Source of the DNA: RGIG5579 sp045602025
Lineage (GTDB): Bacteria; Bacillota; Clostridia; Oscillospirales; SIG627
NCBI GenBank assembly: GCA_045602025.1
Contig: JAZSAT010000052.1
Coordinates: 1-60,891, forward strand
Length of the DNA stretch: 60,891 bases
Reading direction: 5' to 3'
The notes beneath the pieces were generated by a model. It did not search any database and was not told the origin of the DNA. It saw only the letters and a program-made list of their open reading frames with translations. Made by a program: the position numbers and the translations under genes. Each line of letters begins with the position of its first letter. Position 1 is the first letter of the stretch. This document shows positions 49,601 through 58,516 of the stretch, one piece after another.

Positions 49601-52600
49601 TCTGACCGCTTCCACCTCTCTGATCAATACCAGAGAGTGGGTCGGCTCTCCCGAAAACAATTACACCAACTGGATCTCCTCTATGAGCCAGTGTGAAATT
49701 CTCGATCCTTATCAGTACGGCTCTGCAAAGAGTAATCTTGTGCAGATCCTGAAGGAGAACCATCAGGGCGTAAATCTCTCCGATGCCAAGCTCCGCAAGA
49801 TCATGGCCTGGATCGACCTGGCTGTTCCCGCCTTCGGTGATTATTTTGAGGGTAACACCTGGAACAACAACCAGATCCGCTGGGCAGACGAGTATACCGC
49901 AAAGCGCGATTACTATGTGACCATGAACGAAATGGCCCGCAAAGCACGCGCACAGGGTAACGATGCTGTAAAGAAGGATATTACCATCAGCTACAAGTCC
50001 GGTGACACCGTTTACGACGATGTATACGAATTCTCCGGCGCAAAGAAATTGGAAATTCCTACCTATTATAAGAGTGGGGATGTGCTCACGGTAACTCTGC
50101 CCGAGGGCGAGCAGTACCTGGGACTTACTATGGATAACCTGATGGGTGAAGCCATTCTTTATGTTCCCGGCGGCACCTATACCTTTACCGTGCCCGAAGC
50201 AAACAACACCTATAACCGAACCTTTATAAATACAAACGACAAGACCATCACTGCCCGTGTGGTAGGCGCAGATGAGCTTGGGGAAAATTACAACCTTGCC
50301 AGAAACCCCTACGATCTCACCGATCTGACCGGTAATATGCAGGTTACCGCTTACCCCCATGCCACAACCTCCAGCAACTACGGCAATCTCCCTGCTTACT
50401 TTGTAAGAAATGCCATTGACGGCGTGACGGCAAATCTGCTTCACGGCAGCTATCCCAGCCAGTCCTGGGGTCCCGATCAGGGCACAGGCCATTGGATGAA
50501 GGTAGATTTCGGACGGGAGGTCAATGTGAGCCAGGTGGTTCTGACCCTTCGTGCACACGCAGGCCACGATACCTACTATAAGTCCGGCACCCTGGAATTC
50601 TCCGACGGCAGCCGTATCAGCATTGATATCAAAAATACCGCCGATAAGCAGGCCTTCTCCTTTGATACCGTTAAGACCTCTTATGTGCTTCTTACCGATC
50701 TTGTTCCTGTGGATATCAGCGGCGAGGATTGGGCGGCCGTTACCGAATTTGAGGTTTACGGCACCTCGGAAAAGGAAGCTGAGAGAGTCTTTACAACAGA
50801 TGTTTATGTGTCTGCCACCTCCGGTAACGATTCCACCGGAAACGGCACCAAGGACGCTCCCTACAAGACCGTTGCAAAGGCGATCGATTCCAAAAAGAGC
50901 GAGTCCTTCGGAAAAGACGATGCCTTGAGGATCCTTCTCAGCGGAGAAGCTACCGATTCCTCTACCCTTCTTTTCGGTGAAGAGACACTCTTCCATGCAG
51001 AGGGCGGCCGCCTTCCCATTATCATTGAAGGACAAAACGGCGCATCTCTTACTCTTTCTGCATTAAGGGTAGCTTCTGCAAACAGCTACACCTTTAAGAA
51101 TCTTACTTTGAATACAGCGGAAATTTCTGAATTTTTCGCAGGCTCCGGTGAGGTGGTATTTGAAAATGTTACCTTTGGTAATACCACCACCTCCTTCTAT
51201 GGCGATGACTTTTCTTCCTCCGATGCTTTTGCCGCTTGGGAAAGCGTGGCAGAGGGTACAGTAACCTCCATCACCTTTGGCAAAGGCACCACCTACAGCG
51301 GCCCTGTTGCCGCTGTAGGTGGAGAGACCACCGAAAATTCCCCCAAGATCGTCGCAAAAGCGGCTGTTGACGGCGGTACCCTTTCTACTCTTCAGGCAAG
51401 AGCGGCAGAGGGGGTTTCCATCAAGGAATCCGAAGTTGTTGTGAAAAACGGCGCGAATGTTACCTCGCTGATCGGTATCGATGGCGGTGCTCACACGGGC
51501 GACCTTGCCATTACCGTGGGCGCAGATAAAAAAGACGAAAGCGTTGTAAAAGAGCTTGTCTCCGCAAAAGGGGAATACAGCCTTTCCGGTATGGCAAAGC
51601 TTACCGTTCTGGGCGGCAATCTCGGTGAAGCAAACGGAAAGAGTGCAACCTACACCACCTCCGGTGCGGCAGGTGCCCTTGGTACGGTGAACACCATTTC
51701 CGGCGGTACCTTCAAGGGCGGCTTTATCGGTGTTTACACCACAGGCAGTATGACAAGCGTAGGCCGGGTTGTAAACGATGTAACAGGCGGCGATTTCCGC
51801 TTAAGCTTTGTAGGCGGCTCTGCCGGCTATAATAAGGATGTTGTGATTCCCAAGGTTATTAACAACATTGGTGAAAACACCAAGATCATGATCGACGGCG
51901 GTATTCTGACCGATGAAAGCGGAGCTTCTGAAACCACTACCTTTGCCTTTATCGGCGGCTCCATCGGTAAGGGTGCTGTTAAGATACGGGATGTTGTGAA
52001 CAATATCTCCGGCTCTGCTCAGATCATTTCCGGCTTCGGCGGTGCAAGAGTCTTTACCGGAATGAATGCGGGAAGCGCGTACATTGTTGAAAACATCGTA
52101 AACAACATCTGCGGCGGCGATATTCAGAGCTACTACTCCGGCTCCAGAACCGGCGGCGCGGTGAAGAGCATTTCAAATAAGCTCTCCAACACCAATCTTA
52201 TCACCTTCTACGGCGGCACCAACGGAACCAGCGTAAACAGCGGCAGTACCGGCAGTCTTGCCATCGATACTACCCTGGAAAGAGGCACTACTGTTACCAA
52301 TTATTACGGCGGTACTCTGAGCGGTACGGTTACCGGTAAGATCAATACTCTGGTCAACGGCGGTAATGTTACAAACCTCTTTGCAGGAACCAGAACCGGT
52401 AAGGCCGACGGCGATGTTTCGGCAACCGTGAACGGCGGCCATATTACCACCTACTACGGCGGTAATGCAGAAGGCGGTTCCATCCAGGGAAAGGTGATCA
52501 CCACCGTAAACGGCGGCACGATCGATACCTTCTACGGCTCCGGCAAGAGCGGAACGGTCGTAGGGGATACCGAGACGAATATTCTCGGCGGTACCTTTAC

Positions 52601-53960
52601 CAGAAAGTTTGTTACCGGCTCTGCAGGTGCAGCAGCAGGCAATATCATCACTACCGTTCCTTCGGAAAGCTGTGCTGTATTTGAAAAGGAATTTGCAGGT
52701 ACATCCACGGCAGGCAGTGCCTTGACCGACACCGCCACCATTGCAGGCGGCATCTTTAAGGGTACGGTCAGCGGCAGCGGCATTACCCTGACAGGATCTC
52801 CCGTGATCTACGGCACCGTTACCTGCGGAAACGCCGTAGGCGGCAGCGGCGCACTTCTGATCGGAAAGAACGCTTTTGTTTCCGTAGATAAGGTCAGCGG
52901 CAACCTTTTTGTTAAGCAGATCGAAAACTTTGAAACCGACCACAAGTATTTCTTTGCCGGTGACATCAGCGAAGCAAATATCAGCATAATCGAGGATGAA
53001 AACAGGAGCATCGGCTCTTATAAGGAGCTCTTTGAAAACGGCTATTCCGTCATCGGTTTCCGCATGGCTCCCGTGGGTGCAAAATTAATACTTGACAAGA
53101 AGGTAGGAGTTAAGTTATACTTTAATGAGGTGGACATTTCCGATATCAAGGATCGCTTCACCTATTCCGTAAAGCTTGGCGGCACCAAAGTGGCTACCGG
53201 AACCTATTCCGATCTGGTGTCGGAAAATGGCTATTATGCGATGAAATTTACCGGCATCGGCCTTTCCGATTTTGATACGGAGTTTGAGGTGATCGCAACG
53301 GGCCTTTGCGATGATAACAGCGCAAAGTACAATTCCATCGTGAAATTGGCAGAGCTGGGCGCGGAAAGCTACGAAAAGCAAAACGAAAAGGCACTCTTCC
53401 GTTCCATTGCGGATCTGGGCAGAGTGGTTCACGATCCCAGCAGCGCAAAGTACGCTTTGGGATATAAGGATGTCATTCCCGCACCTCGTGGTGAAAAAGC
53501 CGAGGAGGGCGCGCTTGTTACCATCACCGGTAAGAACCTTCTCATGAACGATGCCATCGGTATCCGCCTTTACGGTACTGCCGAAAGTGCAGAGGATGTA
53601 GAGGACATCAAGGTTTTGGTGGACGAGATGGATGTTACGGCAATTTGTGACATTTCCGAGCCGAACCTTACCGACGGCAAGTATAAATTCTCCGTTGATA
53701 TCTTCTTCAGCGTATCCAAGATGCAGACCGAGCAGAACATTGCTATCTACGATAAGAACGGCAAGCTTTGCTTAAAGCTTACCGATCAGGTAGACTGGAT
53801 CGCGCAGATGATCATCAACAAGGAGCCTGAAAATAACCTTGCAAAGCAGGTTCTCACCTACATTCAAAAGGTCTACAATTATATGAATGATATCCAGCAT
53901 ATCATTACGCCTCCTTCCTCCGGCAACGAAGGCGTCATTGGCGATCAGGTAGATCTTTGA
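46662..53960 (+). CDS. Giant exported HzsA-like cytochrome with beta-helix
   Basis: A 2432-residue exported protein with a signal peptide ending near VFA-AVG. Residues about 35-620 form a propeller and cytochrome region like hydrazine synthase alpha and planctomycete HzsA-related proteins, with CVGCH at 545 and CVKCH at 610. Two jelly-roll modules follow (about 650-955). A cytochrome tail (about 960-1075; QYGSAKSNLVQIL, LRKIMAWIDLAVP) comes next, then an F5/8C-like domain (about 1229-1368), a Gly-rich parallel beta-helix (about 1376-2125; many FYGG turns) and a C-terminal module (about 2135-2410) shared with the next protein. There is no LPxTG motif. AAGGAGGTG precedes the ATG. The catalytic role is unknown. 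Confidence 0.85.
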   Translation: MKKLIAIVLTIALLLPCLSFLPAIPVFAAVGDVTTGTLKSSSLLDDLMDQYTSFIVVKHKQLGGSHYAYTEAVSDTYDSGAPNGEETTMFRPGSQMVLVELEKNGDSVTRTETVLLESETGVIRDPDVSVDGTKVLFSWKKEEKTDDFHLYEYDLITKKTRQLTFGLGVADTEPKYLPDGNIVFSSCRTIQTVDCFKVPVSNLYLCGPNGENIVRVGYDQVHTTYPTVTEDGRVLYTRWDYNDRNQLFVQGVFQMFPDGTGQTEVWGNNANFPTTLLHTRPVKGVSDKYLSIASGHHVRQAGKLVVLDTSVGRNDPDAVTLVFPDGYYGKDESVDHYGEKGPLYKYPYSISEDQFLVSYAPDGWISMSNATPSADFSIYLMDMDGNKVNLVPGTPEYPASQIVPVTTRTLFERASMVNFSGNTGTFYVGNVYEGEGMEGVKFGTAKYLRVVALDYRAFAIGHSDTFGIDSMRYATGDPLSAISTGNGSWDVKRVLGMVPIEADGSALFKVPSETPVYFQVLDAEGQVIQSMRSWSTLMPGETFSCVGCHEDKNTVPPAVSTTTIAMAKGVQELQPEPWQTGEGYEDYDPYEDSRGFSYLEEIQPILDESCVKCHNNQAEAFDMTDAYTMVGADTTLEEDEEAAAGETVDVIKNGETWEYFKSSTLTDVADGWNTPSFTEEWSTAQAPFGDRETTGTKWNDTTYIWIRYEFDIANAASFKGATAILNTFYDDYPEFYLNGNLIFDPDKWVDAYTTIKVKDAGNYLVNGKNVLAIRCQNTSGGRTIDTSLSFEKEAQKDTVEIFGIQEDWKYTVGSNKGVAPKNWMAEDFNDASWMTGKAGFGNTGGANTNWKGADTSIYMRKEFELTAAQISAIADMKLVLDIYYDQNPQVYINGVKVFSNIGWNNGYKEYSLAHDAVKLLKEGKNVIAMTCVDVNIYGYNTTYLDAGLFATEKASVPFSLEGRMMNSAGIVKEFPLSYLVLTASTSLINTREWVGSPENNYTNWISSMSQCEILDPYQYGSAKSNLVQILKENHQGVNLSDAKLRKIMAWIDLAVPAFGDYFEGNTWNNNQIRWADEYTAKRDYYVTMNEMARKARAQGNDAVKKDITISYKSGDTVYDDVYEFSGAKKLEIPTYYKSGDVLTVTLPEGEQYLGLTMDNLMGEAILYVPGGTYTFTVPEANNTYNRTFINTNDKTITARVVGADELGENYNLARNPYDLTDLTGNMQVTAYPHATTSSNYGNLPAYFVRNAIDGVTANLLHGSYPSQSWGPDQGTGHWMKVDFGREVNVSQVVLTLRAHAGHDTYYKSGTLEFSDGSRISIDIKNTADKQAFSFDTVKTSYVLLTDLVPVDISGEDWAAVTEFEVYGTSEKEAERVFTTDVYVSATSGNDSTGNGTKDAPYKTVAKAIDSKKSESFGKDDALRILLSGEATDSSTLLFGEETLFHAEGGRLPIIIEGQNGASLTLSALRVASANSYTFKNLTLNTAEISEFFAGSGEVVFENVTFGNTTTSFYGDDFSSSDAFAAWESVAEGTVTSITFGKGTTYSGPVAAVGGETTENSPKIVAKAAVDGGTLSTLQARAAEGVSIKESEVVVKNGANVTSLIGIDGGAHTGDLAITVGADKKDESVVKELVSAKGEYSLSGMAKLTVLGGNLGEANGKSATYTTSGAAGALGTVNTISGGTFKGGFIGVYTTGSMTSVGRVVNDVTGGDFRLSFVGGSAGYNKDVVIPKVINNIGENTKIMIDGGILTDESGASETTTFAFIGGSIGKGAVKIRDVVNNISGSAQIISGFGGARVFTGMNAGSAYIVENIVNNICGGDIQSYYSGSRTGGAVKSISNKLSNTNLITFYGGTNGTSVNSGSTGSLAIDTTLERGTTVTNYYGGTLSGTVTGKINTLVNGGNVTNLFAGTRTGKADGDVSATVNGGHITTYYGGNAEGGSIQGKVITTVNGGTIDTFYGSGKSGTVVGDTETNILGGTFTRKFVTGSAGAAAGNIITTVPSESCAVFEKEFAGTSTAGSALTDTATIAGGIFKGTVSGSGITLTGSPVIYGTVTCGNAVGGSGALLIGKNAFVSVDKVSGNLFVKQIENFETDHKYFFAGDISEANISIIEDENRSIGSYKELFENGYSVIGFRMAPVGAKLILDKKVGVKLYFNEVDISDIKDRFTYSVKLGGTKVATGTYSDLVSENGYYAMKFTGIGLSDFDTEFEVIATGLCDDNSAKYNSIVKLAELGAESYEKQNEKALFRSIADLGRVVHDPSSAKYALGYKDVIPAPRGEKAEEGALVTITGKNLLMNDAIGIRLYGTAESAEDVEDIKVLVDEMDVTAICDISEPNLTDGKYKFSVDIFFSVSKMQTEQNIAIYDKNGKLCLKLTDQVDWIAQMIINKEPENNLAKQVLTYIQKVYNYMNDIQHIITPPSSGNEGVIGDQVDL

Positions 53961-54100
53961 TTGATGTATAAACGCATTTGCAATAGCAAGTGATGATTTA
54001 TAAAAGGTTTTCCGCGGGCGAAAACGCCTGCGGGTAAACCACTTTCCCCGGCAAAAATTATTTAAATGCCAAAAAGGCAAAATTTTAGGAGGAAAAAACC

Positions 54101-57100
54101 ATGAGAAACACCAAACTTTGGTCTGTGCTTCTCGCTGCAGTGCTTCTCTGCGCATGTGTTGTCGGCGTTCTGTTCGTTGGCACCCAGGCTCAGGGTACCG
54201 CTTATGCATGGTATGTAGACGGTGTTGGTACCGCTGAAAACAGCTACGCCACCATCGATGCCGCTATGGCTGCTGCGAAAGCAAAGACCGACTGGGCGGC
54301 TGAGGATACGCTGACCATCTATGTCACCGCATCCGGCACGACCTCGACCTTTAACACCGCACAAACCGGCGGTCAGGTGAATACCGGCCGTAACCTGTTC
54401 AATGTTATCACCGTGTTCCGTGCTGATAACACCCAGCTCCCCATCACCATCGACGGTGACAACCCCGCAACTGCTGATGCAGTAGAGCAGAACACCCTTC
54501 TGATCACCGAGCCCGTATGGAGCCTGGGCGGTAAGTTGAGTTTTTCTGCTACCAACGACTACACCTTTAAGAACCTGGATCTTTCTTCTTGGGGTAATTC
54601 TGCTTATGCCTTCTATGCAGGCGCAGGCGAAGTTACCTTCAACAATGTAAACTTCGGTTCTACCCAGTCTATGGTTATCACCCCCTCTGTTGGCGGATGG
54701 ACTCCTTTTATCAACTGGACTCCCGCACAGCTGGAGGCAAACAAGGCAAAGGATGGCAGCGGTCTTGTAGAAACTGCATTCATCTTTTTGAACACCAACT
54801 ACGGTAAAACCAACGGTACCCTTTCCTGCAGAAGTGCCAATGTAGGTATTGCAGATAAAGGTTCTGCTACCGGCGGCGGACTTACCGTGCTTACCAATAT
54901 GTTCAGAAATAAGATCGTCATCGGCACCGGTTCTACCGCTGCCTATGTTAACCACCACAGTGTAAACAGCATCAACACCCTCGGTGCTGCTCCTGCTGAA
55001 AGTGTGATCGAGGTTGACGGCGGTACAATCACTTCTCTTCTCAGTGTACGCGGTGCTTATACCGGTGTAGGCCATAAGCTCGTTTCCAACATCAAGAGCG
55101 GTTCCGTTACTACCCACCGTATGGGTCCCAACGATGCTGCCGGCAAATTTACCGGTAATATTGAAGTCAACTGGACCGGCGGTACCGTTTCTGAGTTCCG
55201 CGGTGCTTACAAAGGAACCATCGACGGCGATGTTACCATCAACCTCAAGGGTGTAACTTGCTCCTGGAATGATCTCACTGTTGTAGGAAGTACCGTAACC
55301 GGTACCCTTGCTCAGACCATTGAAGACTGTACCATCAACGGTCAGTTTTATCTCGGTGCAAATGCAAAAAATGTTGTAAACACCCTGAAGGGTACCATCA
55401 ATGTTGCCGATAACTTCTCTTATTTCGGAAGCAACAGCGCAGCGATTACCGGAGATGTTACCAACAACATTGCAGCTGATATCGTTTACACCGGCACTTC
55501 TGAAATGAGTAACCGTGGCTTGTTCGGCGGATCCAACGGCGGTAATGTTACCGGTACCGTTACCAACAACATTCTCCCTGGCGCAGATCTGACCGATTAT
55601 CCCTTCAGCGCAGGCTGCAACGGCGGTTCTGCAGCTGCAGTTGTGAACAATATGTCCGGCGGTATCGTTGGGGAGTTCCGTGCAACTCACGGTATCAACA
55701 ATGGAACCGAATTGGCAAGTGTTAAATCTACCATTACCGGCGGTACCATCGATCTCTTCATTGGTGCTACCAGTAATGCCGGCATTAAAGTTAATAAAGT
55801 GGAAAACTTTATCGGTAAAGTAAATGAAGACGGCACCTTTGCCGGCGATGCCTGGATCAAGAAGTTCTACGGCGGTGCTCTGTCTAAATCAACGGTTGTA
55901 GGCGAGATCGTAAACACCTTCTACGCCGGTACCATCGGTGCTGAAAACCGTGAAGACGGAACTACTTGGGCTACTGACAGTACAAACTTTGTTGCCTTTG
56001 GCGGTTCTTCTCTCGGTACTGTTAACAAGATCACCAACAACTTCCACGGCGGCGAATTCAATGTAGGCTACTTCTACTGCGGTAACGCTACTTCCAGCGC
56101 AAGCTTTAATACCGAGTATGCTCTTAATGAGGGCGAATACAGAATCACCAACAACCTTTACGGCGGACACTTTGCCCGTTTCTGCGGCGGTTCCAAGGCA
56201 GGCGATGCACTTTCTGTTGCAAACCTTATTCAGGGCACCTCCCACGGCAGCCTTACCGTAAGACAGGGTGCGTTCTACGCTTCTCTCGGTGCAAATGCAA
56301 ATACCGATGTATATAATGAAATTACAAGCTACGGTCCTGTTGATCTGCAGGATGCAAAAGGCAATTACACCGCTGACCTTAGCAAAAACAATGTAACCTT
56401 CTTCGGCGGTAACAACAACCAGAATGTACAGACAAAGTCTATCACCAATGTGGTAAAGAACGGCGTTAAGATTACTACCTTCTACGGCGGTTGCAACTCC
56501 GGTCTCCAGCCCAAGGAAATTACAAACCACATCTACGATGCGAAGATCACTACCTTTATGGGCGGTAATAAGACCAATAACTACAGCGCAGAAATGACCG
56601 GCATCACCAACATCATTGATGCAGGTGAGATCGGTACCTACTACGGCGGCTTCGGCACCATCAATGTAGGTGTTAAGCTCGGCTATATCGAAAACACCAT
56701 CAACGGCGGTAAGATCGGCACTTACCTTGGCGGTCACCATACCACTACCGACTCCAATAATAAGGGCGAAATCGTAACCCTTACCAACACCATGAAGGGC
56801 GGTCAGGTTACCGGCAACTTTATTGCAGGCTGCTATAACAGCTCTACTCCTGCAGATGCCGCTACCGACGGCGTATATGAGATCGGTGCGATCGTAAACA
56901 ACATCGGTTCCGATTCTATCGAAACCAGACCCACGATCGGTGGTAACTTCTTCGGCGGCTGCTACGATGTTCCCTCCGCAGCAAACAAAACTACCGGCGT
57001 TGTAGGCTATTACAACATTGGTTCTATCACCAACACCTTTGATCACGCGTTCATCAACAACAACTCTTACCTCGGTACCCGTTACAACACTCTCCAGGAT

Positions 57101-58309
57101 GTTACCAACTACATTAACAACCTCGAGATCGACGGTAGTCTTGTTCTTGCAAACAATGTAGGTAATTTCAACGGTACAGCTACCACTACCATTCAGAACC
57201 TCACCCTCCGCACCGGTTCTGTTGTTGCCGATGTAAACTCCGGCTCCTGTGTGGTTGGTGAAAACGCTGCCTTTATCCTCAACATTGCTGAAGGCGCAAA
57301 GATCACCCTGGATAAGGATTCCACCTTCAATCTGAAGGGCAACTTCCCCGCAAAGGGAACTCACACCATCAATGCCGCAGCATTTGAACTGATGCAGCTT
57401 GATTACTGGGTAGACGGTAAGACTTATCTGACCGCTCCCGAAGGAACCATTTCCGCAAACCTGATTAACATTGTTGATACTGTTCCCGGTATGGCTGTAG
57501 TTTCCAACGATAAGGTAGTTGGCGCGTCTTCTCTGACTGCAAAATCTGCTAACCTGATCCTCACCGAGCGTGTTGCGATCCGTATCGTATACGACAAGGC
57601 TGTTGCAGCTGAATATGCAGCTGATCAGATCTTTGCTCTCGTAAACGGCGCATATGCAAAGGTTGAGATCGATCCTAACAACGAAAACGCTATCATCATC
57701 TACGACATCGGTCTTGTAGACTTTGATAAGGAGATCTCCTTCGGCGGTTATCTCCCTGCACTCGGTGCAGACAGAGACTCCATCGTTGAGCTCTCCGACT
57801 ATGCTGTTACCGTTGTTGCAAACAACACCATCTACAAAGCAATTGCTGATTTCAGCAGAGCTTATGCAGGATTGGATCTCCAGTACGGTCTTTCCTACAC
57901 CGAAGTAACCAAGACCTCTCAGATGAATGCTGAGCCTGACTTCTCTGCACTTCACATTACCGGTAAGAACCTGGTAATGAAGGACGCTCTTGGCTTCCGT
58001 TTCTATGCAACTCTCGTAGGTGAAACCGCAATTGAAGACATTAAGGTATTCATTGACGGCGACGATTACACCGACTTCTGCAACATTGCATTTGTTGGTG
58101 ATTCTACCACTGATCTGACCATTGATATGTACCTTGGCATTAAGAGCATGAATGCTCCCATCAATGTGAAGATCACCGCAGGCGAAACCACCGCGATCGA
58201 TTATATCGATTACGGCGATGCCATTGCACAGAAGATCATCACTGCTCAGCCCGAAAACGGTCTTGCTAAGGCTGCTCTGGTTTATATCCAGGCTGCTACA
58301 CAGATGTAA
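54101..58309 (+). CDS. Giant exported beta-helix protein, paralogue of the previous
   Basis: A 1402-residue exported protein. The N-terminus is a signal peptide (RNTKLWSVLLAAVLLCACVV). Residues about 36-200 match the beta-helix head of the preceding protein (NDYTFKNLDL, then GAGEVTFNNVNFGST). About 200-1140 are parallel beta-helix repeats rich in GG, NN and YYGG or FYGG turns. About 1145-1402 is the shared C-terminal module (LHITGKNLVMKDALGFRFY, ENGLAKAALVYIQ). It has no CxxCH site. Codon choice is strongly biased towards GGT, GTT and GCT, suggesting high expression. TAGGAGGA precedes the ATG. It is probably a surface fibre or adhesin. Confidence 0.8.
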   Translation: MRNTKLWSVLLAAVLLCACVVGVLFVGTQAQGTAYAWYVDGVGTAENSYATIDAAMAAAKAKTDWAAEDTLTIYVTASGTTSTFNTAQTGGQVNTGRNLFNVITVFRADNTQLPITIDGDNPATADAVEQNTLLITEPVWSLGGKLSFSATNDYTFKNLDLSSWGNSAYAFYAGAGEVTFNNVNFGSTQSMVITPSVGGWTPFINWTPAQLEANKAKDGSGLVETAFIFLNTNYGKTNGTLSCRSANVGIADKGSATGGGLTVLTNMFRNKIVIGTGSTAAYVNHHSVNSINTLGAAPAESVIEVDGGTITSLLSVRGAYTGVGHKLVSNIKSGSVTTHRMGPNDAAGKFTGNIEVNWTGGTVSEFRGAYKGTIDGDVTINLKGVTCSWNDLTVVGSTVTGTLAQTIEDCTINGQFYLGANAKNVVNTLKGTINVADNFSYFGSNSAAITGDVTNNIAADIVYTGTSEMSNRGLFGGSNGGNVTGTVTNNILPGADLTDYPFSAGCNGGSAAAVVNNMSGGIVGEFRATHGINNGTELASVKSTITGGTIDLFIGATSNAGIKVNKVENFIGKVNEDGTFAGDAWIKKFYGGALSKSTVVGEIVNTFYAGTIGAENREDGTTWATDSTNFVAFGGSSLGTVNKITNNFHGGEFNVGYFYCGNATSSASFNTEYALNEGEYRITNNLYGGHFARFCGGSKAGDALSVANLIQGTSHGSLTVRQGAFYASLGANANTDVYNEITSYGPVDLQDAKGNYTADLSKNNVTFFGGNNNQNVQTKSITNVVKNGVKITTFYGGCNSGLQPKEITNHIYDAKITTFMGGNKTNNYSAEMTGITNIIDAGEIGTYYGGFGTINVGVKLGYIENTINGGKIGTYLGGHHTTTDSNNKGEIVTLTNTMKGGQVTGNFIAGCYNSSTPADAATDGVYEIGAIVNNIGSDSIETRPTIGGNFFGGCYDVPSAANKTTGVVGYYNIGSITNTFDHAFINNNSYLGTRYNTLQDVTNYINNLEIDGSLVLANNVGNFNGTATTTIQNLTLRTGSVVADVNSGSCVVGENAAFILNIAEGAKITLDKDSTFNLKGNFPAKGTHTINAAAFELMQLDYWVDGKTYLTAPEGTISANLINIVDTVPGMAVVSNDKVVGASSLTAKSANLILTERVAIRIVYDKAVAAEYAADQIFALVNGAYAKVEIDPNNENAIIIYDIGLVDFDKEISFGGYLPALGADRDSIVELSDYAVTVVANNTIYKAIADFSRAYAGLDLQYGLSYTEVTKTSQMNAEPDFSALHITGKNLVMKDALGFRFYATLVGETAIEDIKVFIDGDDYTDFCNIAFVGDSTTDLTIDMYLGIKSMNAPINVKITAGETTAIDYIDYGDAIAQKIITAQPENGLAKAALVYIQAATQM

Positions 58310-58326
58310 TTAGGAGGTGCAGAATA

Positions 58327-58461
58327 ATGAAGAAAATTTATGAAGCACCTGAAGTGTGCAAGGTTGAATTTGATGTTGAAGAGGCTTTGATGGCTTCCGT
58401 TATCCCCGGCTCCGGCGCAAGCGGAACCGAGATCGGTAACGGCAAGGTTGACCTCTGGTAA
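58327..58461 (+). CDS. 44-residue peptide gene at the end of the giant-protein cluster
   Basis: A small ORF with TAGGAGGTG nine bases before ATG, only 17 bases after the preceding stop. The peptide starts MKKIYEAPEV, continues with an acidic stretch KVEFDVEEALMAS, and ends in a Gly/Ser-rich tail (PGSGASGTEIGNGKVDLW). I have the impression of many short gut-bacterial ORFs of the MKKxYxxPxV-acidic type with leader-like heads and variable tails; I do not know their function. It has one Cys (11) and no membrane segment. It could be a precursor peptide, a small partner of the surface proteins or a regulatory peptide. Confidence 0.75.
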   Translation: MKKIYEAPEVCKVEFDVEEALMASVIPGSGASGTEIGNGKVDLW

Positions 58462-58516
58462 ATCAAAAAAACAAAAAGAGAACCCTTTGTGGCACCCTCC
58501 GTAAGGAAGGTGCCAC

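Noticed and set aside
46662..49900. Calling the giant protein hydrazine synthase
   Set aside because: Similarity is to the broader HzsA-related family; no other hydrazine synthase subunits or anammox genes are present, so the specific function cannot be assigned.
48477..51035. 852-codon open frame on the minus strand, inside the giant cytochrome gene
   Set aside because: It is a shadow of strongly biased codon use on the plus strand: no ribosome site, no promoter, a composition unlike known proteins, and the plus-strand frame has clear domains. The same holds for the minus-strand frames at 46785-48308, 54062-55690 and 55889-57955.
53500..58309. Sortase LPxTG anchors or dockerin domains in the giant proteins
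   Set aside because: Neither C-terminus has an LPxTG motif with hydrophobic tail, nor the duplicated calcium-loop pattern of dockerins.
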